Program-made: the position numbers and the translations under genes
Origin: Hymenolepis diminuta
Taxonomy: Eukaryota > Platyhelminthes > Cestoda > Cyclophyllidea > Hymenolepididae
Length of the DNA: 64,000 bases
Direction: 5' to 3'
Assembly (NCBI GenBank): GCA_900708905.1
Contig: CAADRB010000054.1
Span: forward strand, 318,070 to 382,069
Part shown: piece by piece, positions 13,537 through 25,772 of the stretch
How positions within the stretch are numbered: the stretch's first letter is position 1
Layout: each line of letters starts with the position of its first letter
The notes under the pieces: generated by a model
Told to the model about the DNA's origin: nothing
The model's database searches: none
The model's input: the letters and a program-made list of their open reading frames with translations, nothing else

Positions 13537-13977
13537 TTGGATAAAAAGTTATTCATTTTATCTAACAAATCCCGGAGAAAGTTGTTTATCCGTTGGTTTG
13601 AGCCTTTCATCAGCCTTGAATCTTTTGGAGCGTTTGGAGTAACGGTCGATCCGATAACTGCTTTAGGTCTCCGGAGTTTCGGGAATACAAGAACGGAGGG
13701 AGTTCATATTTGTCCAGATAGATCCTCGTTTGATCCATTTTCGGTTCAGAAGATACGATTGCATAAAGTGCATAAAATGCTTACGATAACGCATCCATAT
13801 TTGGACACCAATATGTGCCGTCGTCCGGTATCTAAACTATCGAGAATTAAGAATCAATTCCACCGTCTTTTTCTTTGGGGCACGAAAAGTTGCTTCTTTA
13901 AATTGTCGGCGAGTCTCTTATCTGCACCAACGAGACTAGGCGGAGGGTGGAAAAGAGTGATATTTAAATCACAATGA
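13537..13977 (+). other. Unassigned 146-codon open frame, possibly retroelement relic
   Basis: An opening this long is unusual in such AT-rich DNA and it sits just downstream of the gag-protease remnant, where reverse transcriptase would be expected. I see no YXDD box or other polymerase motif, and the product is basic and rich in Arg, Phe and Leu. It may be a relic in a shifted or antisense frame. I cannot assign a function. Confidence 0.25.
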
Positions 13978-14336
13978 AAGTCCTCAAATCAAGTAATAGA
14001 GAACTAAGTAATTTTTCTAGACACAGTTACTTTTGGTACGCTCAGACTGGCGAATATCTGGCAGAGGCTGTTCATGATGTTACCTGTTGCGGCAAACCGT
14101 AGGCCACTCTGAGTATGAATCGCTCACGATTAGCTAAGAGATTCCCCGGATAGGCCCAGCAAGACCGAGATTAATGTGAGACCAAGGCTTGAGAGGTTAT
14201 AAGATCCCCGTGAGAAGGAAGTGCAGTCTCGCCTGCATTTCATACATCCCTGTTCATACACTGTTACATTGATGAGAAAAACAGGTTAAGCAAAACCAAT
14301 TTCCTCCGGTTGCCTGCATTTATCATCTGCTAATGT

Positions 14337-14777
14337 CTACTGCTTATAACGGAAAAATGAGCCTAAGTTTTGCTCGAACGTGGTTACACGGAACAAGACA
14401 TTTTGGAGTTCGATCATGTTGGATGATTCCAGTGTTCTGGGGGAGTCAAGAGTACAAGAGCCTTCCTTCTGACACTTTAGGCGGCATACTTGATTTGTCT
14501 GGTGATTAAGCAGACAGGATTTTGGACGGATTGTTGATTGGGCAGGGATAGGCTCGGCGGCAAGTCGGGTTGAAATGACTTTGGGCATTGAAGCTTCTAT
14601 AAGGTGCACGAGATTCGTTACTTTTTCACTACTTCTGCCAGTTGGAAGTGCCTTAGAAGAGACTGGTACACTCAAAGATTGACTAGATATTTTAGACGAA
14701 TTTGGAGAAATAGTGATAGTAGATGAGTTAAAAATATCAAGAGACATTTCAACCCTAGATTTTGCAGATAGAATCAC
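14337..14777 (-). other. Unassigned 146-codon open frame on the minus strand
   Basis: The conceptual product is rich in Ser, Thr and Pro, contains a scattered Cys pair (RLKCQKEGSC), and has no recognised domain. Its length is improbable by chance in this composition, and it lies inside the span of the decayed Gypsy element (12.5-20.5 kb). It may come from an element inserted in the opposite orientation. No splice signals were judged convincing. Confidence 0.2.
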
Positions 14778-17700
14778 TCAAACACTTTGTGAATAACTGA
14801 ATAATCCACTATCTGTTTAGAGGCCAAAGACCTCTTTGCTTTCGGCATTGTAAAATTGTCAGAGATGGTAAACAATATATGCGTCGCCAGTTGTTGTAAA
14901 CCCATCAGTCTCCAAAATGGTTCGAGTGCCAAAACTTGATAATAAACTTAATTGCCTTAGTAGTAGGCCTTAATCCAAAATTATGTATGATAATGATACT
15001 GCCATTTAGTACCCTTTTTGAATAATTATTTGCAATTTGCAATTTTATTCTCCTCAGATAAAAGTTATTCATTTTATCCAATAGGAATAATTTAATCTAA
15101 GTTGATATTCAAACCATTTATTAAAAGCTTCGCGGTTATTTTGATGACAAAAAGTGCAGTTTATCATTCACAAAATTTATTTCATAATGCCAACGCTATA
15201 ATTTGTTTTGTATTTTTCGAGTTACAAAATTTAAATTTTATATATCCTAAGGTTGTATTTAAAGTTAAAAAACTTTACCTTCAAGTTTATTGCAGCTTGC
15301 TTTGAAATACATTTGGTTTTTATTTCAGCTAAAATCATAAAATGTTAGCATTTCACAGACACTTGAATTAAATCTGCCCTTTTTATTCAGGCAATAAATT
15401 TCACAATTTTATTTGGAAAAAACAAATAATTTTAAACGAAAAACATAACATTATACTAATAGAAGGTTGCGGGAAATGGACCTGGGTACGAGTAGAGACT
15501 GAAATAAGAATAGCAGAAGGAGTTTCTTTATTTCTCATAAAAGGCAACAAAATCGAAGTCAAAACTATTAAGATGTACCAAAATAATTGCGTTGAAGAAC
15601 AAATTGGAATCGTCCAAATTCATATGAGAACGGACTCATGTTAAGCATTCAATTCCCTTTAGTAAATTTTGAGCTCTATCTCACAGAGTTGGGGTGAGTC
15701 TGCTCGTTTTATGGGACTCATCAATGCTGCTCTTTTAGCTCATGACTATAAGACAATAGGTAAAGATTGTCCTGACTGCCCTTTATCTCCCCCCCTTCGA
15801 ACCACCTTGTGTCGCGACTCGGATCTGACTGTGGGAGATTTATAACAAGCTAAGGGTAAACTCTTTGGTACTAAGACTTCAGGTTCTAATGAAATAAGAC
15901 TTAGACTCACAAAGGGAGGAGGGAGAAAGTTGGACACCCATTTGCTGAAAATCTTCAATTATTGTTTGCAAGCATCAAAAAAGTTTTCAAAGTCAGCGCT
16001 GAGACAAAATAATCAAGATGTCAGGGAAATCTCTCCTTTGATAGGACTATCATGGCTAAAACAGTGGACATTGTCAATTACTGTCTCTAAGAACGTAAAT
16101 CAAAGGAGTTCAAGTGAAAACAGTGAAATGCTAAGTGTACTTGAATGTTCGAGAAAGGGGAGAAATTTTCTTCCATTATCAACAGCATTAATGCTTTTCA
16201 GACATAATGGGCAAAAAAAACGTCCAGAACCCAATTTCCGGTGATTTCAAGACTTAGAATCGCCGCATAGCAGAATGTGATGTTTAATGTTGAAATCGGA
16301 TTGGGTGTAAGTCTCTTCAAAAGAAACATCAGAACTTGTCGTTTGAGTGAAGTTAAATCCGCGATAGCGTGTTTATAACTTGATGAGGTTGATAACAATC
16401 TTTCTTTTTCCTGCCATGAAAACTTAGTAATGAAGGCTAACAGATCTTGCTGGATTTCATTATATTTATGCTGCGGCTCTCGACTAATTCCATGCACTGG
16501 TTATTGGAATGTCCACAGTATTTAGCTACCAGTCGGGAAGCATGGAATGACTAAAATTCGTTCAAGTCCGCAGAGTTGTCGCCCCAACTCTACTCACAGT
16601 TAGAAAACGGGTGAATGATTGAGTTAGCTCAACTAACTTTAAAACAGCTTATTTGCAAAGGAGGTCAGGGAATAGGGGTCATACTGCAAAGGTAGGAAGG
16701 GGATGTAAGAATGCGAATCAAAAGTTATTTTTGGAGAGCTGACGCTAAATCTTTTGCCTACTGAAATATTTTTAGTATTTTTTATAAAATTATAATTTTG
16801 CTGCTTTTTTAAAAAAAATTGTCACTTATCTTAATTTAATTTGGGATCATACTATTTATAAGACCATCAAGGTATATTTTAACCCTGGATTGACTAAAAA
16901 TGATGCCCAGTTGGGATACATTAATGGTGCTTTAGAGTGCTTGAACTGGCATGATATACGATTCAGTTAACTCGTGTTGTGTTTATTAAAATATTTTTAA
17001 AATGTCACCATTTTCGCAAAAAATAGAATTTAAAAAGTTAAAAAATTCCAAAATCATTGGAAAAAAATTATCTTGCAATTTTTTTGAAAAGGAAATAACA
17101 TTAAGAAATACGTATTTTAGTAGTGTATTGGTGAGTTATATTTAGTAAAAATGATAATTTTATTAGTGAAAAGCCCTTTTATTCCCTATACAGCGGAAAT
17201 GAAAGGTTGTACCTACAAATTAAATCGATGCAAAAGTTATTTTTATGTCTCCCTTCACATTTATACTAAAATGTAATAAATAATTCCTTAAAATGTCAGA
17301 ACTCTGACTGGTAGCGGCAGAATCACCCAAACCCATGACTCGGTTTTATTGGAGTGAAGTAAATTTCAGCTGGAAATATTCAAATTTTGTACCAAATAAT
17401 GAAGAAGAGAGTTTGTAACTTATTTAATCTGAAGATTTATTTAATATTTGGATTAATTTTGCAATAATTTCCTTGAAGAAAAACTCCTTCTTTGTAATTT
17501 TAGGGAAATTGGGAATGTTATTCAATAATTTTCTTTTAATAAATTTTTCGGAATTCAAAAAATAGATGTATACGTTTTCAAATTAGGAAATATTGTTGTA
17601 GGATATAAGTTTGTTTTAATAAATCAAAATAAATGTGTTTTTTTAAATTTCTATTGGAATAAAGAAGTCAGGAATTTAGATGGATTCTCAAACGTTAGCT

Positions 17701-19689
17701 GATGTATCACTTTTTAAAATATGGAAAATACTGGAACGTTAATTATATTTAAAATAAGAATCACAACCGTTTTATTAACATCTAACCTTTTGTAAACTCC
17801 TGGGTGCTCTGCTGGGCAAAAATGGCTTAAACTGTTACCGTACTACCATCATAAAATCTCGCTAGTTTATACGGTTTAACAACCCTATACCTCTTTAAAT
17901 CTGGCCAGTTCAGGTGGGGATTCTCTACAACAACAAGACAATAGACTAGATAAGATTCCAAGTAACGGAAAAATGAAAATATTTTCAAATAAACACCGAC
18001 ACCTTAAATTTTCATCTTCTTTCTGTTAAGGATAAGGGCAAATCATAATCTCTCAAAAGGTTCGGGCAGTGGACTTTGAAGAATAGAGGTCCTAAACCCA
18101 ACCCTGGCTCTGTATAGAAGTCCTAGTTTCAATCTTGAAATTTCCCGAACTAACTGTTTTTCTCTTCCCCGGGGAATATTATTTTGACAGATTTCTACCC
18201 CCAGTTGGATTCGTTTTCAATGTATAAAGAAGAGTAAATTTACGCGTTGACGACTTGCAATTGAAAGTCAAGATTGATCTTATTGGAGTAAAAAACCTCC
18301 TCAAATGTCAAATTCAAGAATTATGAGTCCTTCAAATCAAACGCGTTTTATTATATTGGTTAATTTAAAGAAAATCACCATATTCAAGTTACCAGCAGAA
18401 TTAGCAATCTCCCACATGCAATCGATTTCTACGGTACTAAAGTTTCTTATTTCCCACGACGGTGGGAAAATAATTTGATAACTTTCAATCATGGGAAGTA
18501 TGCGAACACGTGGGAAGAGAACTGCTACTTAAAGAGCATAATTATAAAAAGTTGTTGAGCAGTGTGGTGATTGTCAGGGAATCAGGAGAACTGTACTTCA
18601 ATGGATCCCCAAAACTGTAGGCCAGCTACTTTTTCAAATTGCAGTTCGATTCGATTTGTCCTTTCTTTTCATCAGCTTGTTCTGAATGACGGGTTCCCGT
18701 CGGGTATTGCAGGTGTCCCACCTACTGGATAAAGGAATCTACCGGCTAACAGATGATCTTAAGGTAAGTTATGTTCGATCCACCAGCGACTTCTTATCTC
18801 ACTCACTTTTTCTTTATCCACACTTTTCAGTTTTTGTTGATGTTCAATGACGAGATGAATGGGTTTTGCCCTTGAATTAGTCCTCTATATTTCGCATTCT
18901 TCTTCACCCTGTACTTAATTAGCTTCTTCTCTACGCAACCTCAACCAACTCTCTGCTTGAGCAGATTTAAAGATAAGTGGGATTTCAGTAGCATTTGACA
19001 GGTGACTCTTTTTATATGCAAAAATTTCCCCGTTTTGCTAACACGCAGCGTTGAGAATGTCAAATGAATTGATAACTTGAATTGAGGCGTGCCCTTATCC
19101 TTATCCTATCGTGGGCTGACATGCACACCATAACTACTCCACAAGCACGACACTTAGAACTGAATGTTTGTTCTGTCGTCTTTACTTTCAGCAAACACAA
19201 TTAATTCAACTAGATACTAAAGTGCAAAGTAGTGGTTAATCTAAGATCTAGGACAACATTAAGTACCGTAATATCTGATAAGGTGGACATGCGCATTAGA
19301 TTTTGTTGTGCCCTTTTAAAGCACGCAACTTAATGTGTTCGTGAACATCGCGATTAGAATAAAATGATTTTCCTCTGACGTAAATAAAACACATTCATTC
19401 ATTAATATTTTTGATAAATTGACAAATATTGAATTTAATTAAGAATTTAGAGACTTCAAGATATCCTATTTTAAATTTAAAAATACTTAATTACAAAAAT
19501 AAATAGAAATTAGATACAATAACGAGAAAGAATATGGTATTGTAAAATTTAGTATAAGTCGAACTGCGCGTAATTTAACATTAGATAAACATTTGGAAAG
19601 CAGCACCTGCAGTGGAATGAGAAAGCAGTGCCGGCCTACATGACGAACTCCTTTTAAGTGTGGAGACTTGAATACGATTGACCTCCTAC
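14778..19689. other. Decayed non-coding DNA between Gypsy gag/protease and integrase relics
   Basis: Pol sequence would be expected here if 12.5-20.5 kb is a single element, but no reverse transcriptase or RNase H motif is readable. Small openings include 15466-15645 plus, 15930-16244 plus and 16198-16497 minus. None is assignable. From about 16750 to 18050 the sequence is very AT-rich and featureless. Confidence 0.4.
18066..18114 (+). repeat. Possible decayed tRNA-derived SINE head
   Basis: The string gggcagtggactttgaa followed by agaggtcctaaaccc and aaccctggctctg resembles a tRNA D-arm to T-arm layout with a damaged B box (the usual ggttcraaccc is shortened). There is no second copy in the window to confirm it, so this is weak. 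Confidence 0.25.
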
Positions 19690-20215
19690 TAAGTCTACTC
19701 TCTACCATACCATCCTCAATCAAACGGCAAGGAGGAACGTTTTATTGACACCCTGAGGCGCGTGCTTTACGAGTCACGTGGGGAGAAAAATATTGAGGCG
19801 ATTCTCGACGGGTCGCTCTCAACGTATTGAACAATGCTGCATCTGACTTATGGCAAAAGCAGTGATATCTGGCGAAAACCCAGAACGATCCAAAGTGACC
19901 AATTTCCAGAGAATTCAACATTCCCTAGTTCATCTTCATGCTCCAAGAAGACTTGCAAATGGCGCATCACTTTACAAGCGTGATGATGGCAGAAGAGCAA
20001 AAGATATCATTAGAGCCCTGCGAGATAGCGTGCTATATGAAGTGGATGTCTGTAACCAAATTTGGGTGCGTCATCTAAAACATCTCCGTCCACAAAACGC
20101 ATTAAGATTATCAAAACTGGAAATGGGTCCCCTGAATATCATCTTGGGTTGTTTTGGTCTACTACCGCTTTGAAATAATGGAATTCCGAAATCCAACTCG
20201 GCAATCTACTAGACC
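19690..20215 (+). pseudogene. Gypsy-type integrase C-terminal remnant
   Basis: The plus strand reads PYHPQSNGKEERFIDTL near 19705-19760, the hallmark motif of Gypsy integrase catalytic cores between the second Asp and the final Glu. In a shifted frame, DSVLYEVDV and IWVRHLKHLRPQ appear near 20020-20095, matching the conserved C-terminal SH3-like region of Gypsy integrases. After a stop, a basic tail with RNPTRQSTRPSSGTF continues to about 20210. Several stops and at least one frameshift separate the pieces. The relic probably belongs with the gag-protease remnant near 13 kb. Confidence 0.85.
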
Positions 20216-20420
20216 TTCTTCCGGGACCTTTCCAGAAATGCTCTGTGAGATTACAGCAGAAAACAACAATCAAATCTATGATGGTAACTTCTCACAGGGA
20301 GATACTGAATGAAATATATTGCTTTTAAAGTAAAAATTTTACATTTCTATTAATTTTATTATTAATTTTTTGTAAATTTTACCCAATTGTCAAATTACAC
20401 TAGAATTTTACTCAAAATTC

Positions 20421-20505
20421 TGAGTAAATTACTGCAGTTTACTTAATCCCGTGTTATTATTGAATTCGCGAGACTCATGCCTCTTTGGGGGGCTAATGAG
20501 GTTAT
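20421..20505 (+). repeat. Shared 3' non-coding tail of the Gypsy family, copy A
   Basis: This stretch matches 45396-45480: both begin tgagtaaa, share agtttRcttaatccc, ttattRaRttcg-like text and ggctaatRaggttat at the end. In both places it follows integrase sequence by roughly 250-320 bases. That position fits the 3' untranslated end, polypurine tract (the ggggggcta run) or the start of the 3' LTR. The exact LTR boundary is not visible. Confidence 0.65.
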
Positions 20506-23500
20506 TAGAGGATTAATCTTTCCCTATTTCACCGAAGTAAACAATTCTGCTTGAGATTTTATCTCAAATGTGCGCATTGCTGATTTGATTTGATTTTTCC
20601 CTAAAAGCAAATATGAGCTTCTGGAGAAAAGAAGTTGTTGGGACTTCCGGATATCTTCACCTCTTTTCGAGTAAGTATTAAGGTGTGAGATAAATGATTA
20701 CAAAATCTAATCCGGACATCAGTTTAACTTGTAAAATATGGGAACTTATTGCATCTAGTAACTCTCAAGTTTTTAAATTTTTTCGAGAAATATATCAAGA
20801 CAAAAAATGCCTTTTTGGTAAACCGCTACTGAATTTCTTTCCAAGCTCATTGTAGAAAGAGCTAACAGAAGCTCCCTTGAGTAGAAGGACGATATTCAGG
20901 AACCACTCTTGTGGCAAACTTACAATATACCAACACTCTCTTTCACCCGGACTGACGGGCGCAGTTGGCCACCCATTGGATGTGCACCGATCAGCAAGAG
21001 GAAAATAAAATCTCCAAAGTGATTATCATTGCTGCTCACAGTATTACAATATAATTTTGCAATTTGTAATTTTGAAATACAACTGACATCGAATAACATG
21101 AAAGTCAAATGAATTATAAAGGTGAGGGAACCAAAATATGCAGAGAGCAACGTTATAGTAAAAAAAAGAGTCTTAGTTCATTTAATTTTCGAACTCGGGT
21201 TTTGTAATATTAGTTAAATGATCGGTTCAGGTTTCAAAATTTGAATTTCACGATTCATCCACTGGATCGCAGCTAATGCTTGTCAACGATGTTCAGTGCT
21301 AAATGCCCGGTATTATTTAATCAAGGGGGATCATTCTTGCTGTTTCATTTAATTTGTGCTTCGAATGATTGGAAGATAAATTGTTCAGTTAAAATTTTTC
21401 CACTCTGAAATTTTTTATAATCCACTCTTTTTATCCAATATATTCCCTTTTAATGTCTTCCAATCCCCTTGAGTAAACAAACAAATAAACAAAATCATAA
21501 AATTGATTGAATAGTAAAGAAGTGGGGGTTACTTGTTATTGTTGACGAAAAGAGAAAATGTTGTCGAAAGTATTTACTCATTTGAACGCAAATACTGACC
21601 CCAGAAATTCAGAAAAATGAGCAGGGGCTCATGTATTGCCTTTCTACGGAACAGGGTCAATGTAATATGAGCATTAATTTAATTAATAAACATATAGTAA
21701 ACTTATTAAATATGCATTTGATGGGTAAGCAAAATTAATTTTAAAATATATATATTTTTTAAATTTTCTTTTCAGATTTGTATAATTCTAATTATTATTT
21801 TGCCATTTTTGTATTTTAGCATTAATACAAATATTTCATCTCCAGAGTTTTAATTCAGTGATTGTTTTATATGAAGATAAGTGCAGGAATGAACATTTAT
21901 TTCCTGTAATAAAAATAAATGCATGTGCCATATCTTGATTTCGCATAAAAAAACTGTTTCTTTTTTGTTTTAATTGGATAAGCATTATTAAAATCGCGGA
22001 TATTTTCAAATTAATTAACGTCTTGAAAATAAAAATCATTGCTCAAATCAGTATTTAGAAAACTGGTTAAATTTATTTTTGACAAATATATTTGTCAATA
22101 TATATTGTCAACAAATATATTTTATATTTGACCAATATTTTTAATCGCAATAAAATAAAAAAAATAAAATTGTCATGGAAAAATTTTCACAACGTTTTTT
22201 AAAAAGTAATTAAATTATTTGATTAAATTTTTATGCGTATTTTATCAGCCCTGCAGCTGAGTAATTTGTTTTAATTAATTAAATTGCAATTAAATCTAAT
22301 TTTCAGTTTCAAATTAAGCACCTGACCTGTGTTATTTTCACTGACCTTGATTTATCGTTAGTCTTAATTGGAGTGTCCTCCTATTCACCCAATTCTGATG
22401 TTATCATCAAACTCTGATTGGCTATTTTATACAACGACACCATGCTCCCTTCAGTTCATATTCGATCTAATTTTATCGGTTGTTGAAATCAACTTTGAGT
22501 CGCAGCATTAACACCCCTGGCCCCAACGTTATCGTTATACGCCATTCTGTCTCCACGTCATCTCTACGGCTCCTCTGCTTCCCAGTCGTATTATTTGAAA
22601 GCTTCCTCCCTCCTGATATTCACGGGATACTTAGTCATCACCAACTCCCGCTTATGAAGCAGATACTTTCTACTTCGTAAATCTAGCGGTGCGAAAAAAA
22701 TTTCATTCCAATATACCCAAATATAATTTTATATTAAACATATTATTCAGTGCAAATTAATTTTTCATTTACATCTTATTCATTTTATGAATTTTAATTA
22801 GTTCTGAAGTTCACGTGATCATTGATGAATAATTAAATAAAGCAAAAAATATTAAAGGAATCAAGTTTTGCCACTTAAGCTCATTTTAATGCAGAATTCG
22901 TAAAATTCTCGCTTAGTAAAAAAAATTTGAAATATTTTTTTAACAAAAGAAGGTGACAGCAAAATTCGCAGAAAGATGCAAAGAATTTTCAAATTTCATA
23001 AAACTCTTTTAGACTTACGTAAACGTTTGGATTGTTTCATTAAAGAAAATTGTCTGAGTCGAATCGAAGTATTTTTAAACAAAAAATCTAATTAAATAAA
23101 AACATTGACTTAAAATGACCTTTTAACTTCACTGGTCTAAAATTCAGATAAACAAAAAAAAATATTTTCAATTACAATCGATTTGTTTATTTTTTTATTA
23201 CAAGTGCATTTAAATCAATCAGGTGTATGCATGTGTCCGAATTAATTATTCACAAACATATTTCAAGCTTTCTAGGATTTCAGAAATAAATTAAATTCGT
23301 CAATTAATTCAACCCTTTGTACGATGTCATACTTCAAGTAATTCCAGACTTGAGAGGTCGTCTATTATCTTTATAACTCCAATGGCTTCTAAATTAAGAA
23401 ATAAAAGTTGCGAAGGGTAACTCTCTCAGAATTTCCAGAATTACATTTTATTCGTAGTCTCTACGACAATACCTCGGTTTTTCGCCCACGAAGTTGGAGT

Positions 23501-23514
23501 GACGTCTTTCATGT
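20506..23514. other. AT-rich intergenic DNA, no gene recognised
   Basis: No credible coding sequence. A perfect 16-bp palindrome gacaaatatatttgtc occurs at 22081-22096 within A/T-rich, partly repeated text. A pyrimidine-rich stretch at about 22500-22680 could be a diverged fragment of the repeat family at 23515, 30177 and 33830. Confidence 0.4.
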
Positions 23515-23860
23515 CACAATGACGTATGAACCCTATCTGCCACGTCCAAACGCGTTCATCGATTTCCCCTCTTTTCTATAACCGCCTCGCTTAATATAAA
23601 AAGAACATCTGTGCTCATGTTCTCAAGCGGCTTTACCCAAGTGACTCATATAAAGCAATCTTAGTTTTCCACACAAGATCAACGCACGAATGCCAGTTAC
23701 GGGCTCCTACGCCTCCTGCTCATCTTCTCTCTTCCTCACAGCGCCCCCCCCCTCCTCTCTCTGTCACTCGTTTCAAACCCTTTGTGGTTTCCTTGAGTAC
23801 ATTTTTGGCCTAATCAACTCTTAGTGCTCTGCTTTTCAATTGTTATTAGCTCTTACCCAA
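23515..23860 (+). repeat. Pyrimidine-rich dispersed repeat, copy 1
   Basis: It shares with 33830-34135 an ordered series of blocks: aaccYctatctgYcaYRtc, then a run of the form tcccctYttttYcYataa, then gcctcgcttaata or its variant, then a C/T-rich middle, then a tgYtctgctttt-like segment before an AT-rich end. A C-run (gcgcccccccc) sits in the middle. There is no coding capacity. The family was not recognised. Confidence 0.55.
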
Positions 23861-24468
23861 ACAGCTACGAATTTTGAACTGTTATTTGTTAGCTGTGAAC
23901 TGTCAGTTGTGATTTTAACTCCAACAGGTGCACCAATTGTTGAATGGATTTCCTTTGTCATCAGATTTTAGCAAATGGTCCAGTCTATACAAACAAATGC
24001 GACCAGTGTTACTGTTTTTGACTGTTTGATAGCTAGAGAGAGGAGCTTACTTTTGTATTTATGCATACGATTCCATACAATTCCATCTAATATGATTCTC
24101 CTTCACGTAATTTGAATTTAAAGCCATACCTCATTTAAACAACATCAAATTCTCCTCCATCACACATGAGATGTATTCTAAAAACATAAGTGAAGCATTC
24201 TACCTCAACGTGCAACAGAAGTTGCAGCTTATTTTGCTTTCCACATGTGCAAAAGGTGAACATATGTACGAATGGAGACTTTTCTACAAAGAAAGGATGT
24301 TTGAATGCAGCGAGATGACCTTCAATGCTATTTACTTTTTTTCTAAAGGGTTTGCTAGCGGATGAATCTGCTTAAGACTATATAGCTACAACTGATTGGG
24401 TATTGGCAATAACTGCTTACAAATCTACTTACCAAACTGAACAAAAATATCTTACCTCAATCTCGTAA

Positions 24469-24915
24469 GTGCATTCAGAATACTACACCTTATCCATATT
24501 AAGCTTTTTAAAATTACCGCCAGACAAAAGTTATAAATATGTAGGGTGTGTTTTTATTCTCTTTATAAAATTTTGGCGCCAAATACAACAAAAACTTGTT
24601 GGATACATGCCTATTCCATCCAAAATTTCAGTTCAAATAATCAAACATTTCAATATTTTCCCATTTCTAACGTTTTCCAGTCTCTCTGAGCTTGTAGAAC
24701 AAGTTCCCATGGCTATATCCAAATTTCCACCTTTTTCATGGGAGCCGAAAGAGAGCAACTTTGGTTATTCATCCGTGGCAAACACTTTGCCAGCTCCCCA
24801 GAAAACTTATGATGGCCAATCAAATATCATCCAGATACATAAAAAATTCTTGATATTCCACATTTTGTTTTACTTATTTGCACCTATCAATGATTTTTTG
24901 GTAGAGTTGTGTTAA
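24469..24915 (+). other. Unassigned open frame (148 codons) with an exon-like segment
   Basis: The 3' half, from about 24683, follows a cttttccag-like acceptor (cgttttccag). It reads LSELVEQVPMAISKFPPF and then a Pro/Ser/Asn-rich stretch that looks more protein-like than its surroundings. I recognise no domain, and no convincing donor was fixed. It could be an isolated exon of an unrecognised gene or a relic. Confidence 0.2.
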
Positions 24916-25071
24916 TTTAAACCCTTCATATCCATAAACGGATGTATTGGAAGTAATTGCCATAATAAAATAAATTTTATAGATCCAGTTTTCCTCGGTA
25001 GACAAAGTGTGCACATAAATAATGTCCATTTAGATAAGAGTCTTCATTGTTGCACGCATTTTATGATTCCT

Positions 25072-25219
25072 CTTACTTGCTACATAATGTGGCTCTCCAC
25101 ATAAGTGAATATCTCCCTCAATATCTGCTTCAAAATCGAGGCCAGAGTAATTGGCTGTGCCAATATCCGGCATCTGTCCATCAACCTTATTTGTTTTACT
25201 CAACCCATCTTGGACCAAC
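25072..25219 (-). other. Candidate isolated minus-strand exon
   Basis: On the minus strand the segment lies between a pyrimidine-containing acceptor (ctttttaaag) and a good donor (a then gtaagagg). It is open in one frame and reads VDGQMPDIGTANYSGLDFEA, then GDIHLCGEPHYVA: a balanced, low-bias composition unlike the AT-driven ORFs nearby. No family was recognised and no partner exon found, so this is a hint only. Confidence 0.25.
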
Positions 25220-25536
25220 TTTAAAAAGTATAATAAAAATATTTGTAAATTCTTGAAGGAGAGGAAAAGTTTGTAGTTATCTAATGACAGCGTTGGGAAT
25301 ATAAAAACATACTACTGAGTTTTTGTCAAGTGATGATTTTCGATGCGTATGAGAAAAAGTGAGTTGCCAAGTGCCGAATTTGTTTCACAAATATGATGAA
25401 TGTATTGTAAAATGCAAAATAAAATATTTATTGCTATAAAATTCCTGTATTGAAACAAAATTTTTGGCTCTTTTTTTATGAATTTTAAATTGAGAGATTC
25501 GATTTTTTCCAGACGGTAGCCTTTGATTGGCAACTT

Positions 25537-25758
25537 ATGGTCGGAGCAATATTGAAGCTAAGAAGAAAACGAAGACATCTCAACATCTCACAGTTGTCTA
25601 AATTCAGGGACATGAATGAAGAGATAGCAGCACACACTTGCAAAACTGAGGACTCAGCAAAATGTTTCAACTGGAACAACTGGAATCATTGTGTCAAGTG
25701 CACGACGGAATTTGCTCATTGTAATAAAAGTGCTCCTTCTCCATTCTCAATTAGATAG
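25537..25758 (+). other. Unassigned short Cys-containing ORF
   Basis: The 73-codon frame is basic at its start and then carries several Cys and Trp residues (HTCKTEDSAKCFNWNNW, NHCVKCTTEFAHC). The spacing does not match a zinc-finger class I recognise. It ends just upstream of the second mariner copy. It may be a relic, and I do not call it a gene. Confidence 0.2.
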
Positions 25759-25772
25759 AAGTCTATATTAAA

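Noticed and set aside
22081..22130. AT-rich palindromes (gacaaatatatttgtc and neighbours) as a binding site or origin
   Set aside because: Simple A/T palindromes are expected in this composition and nothing nearby supports a function.
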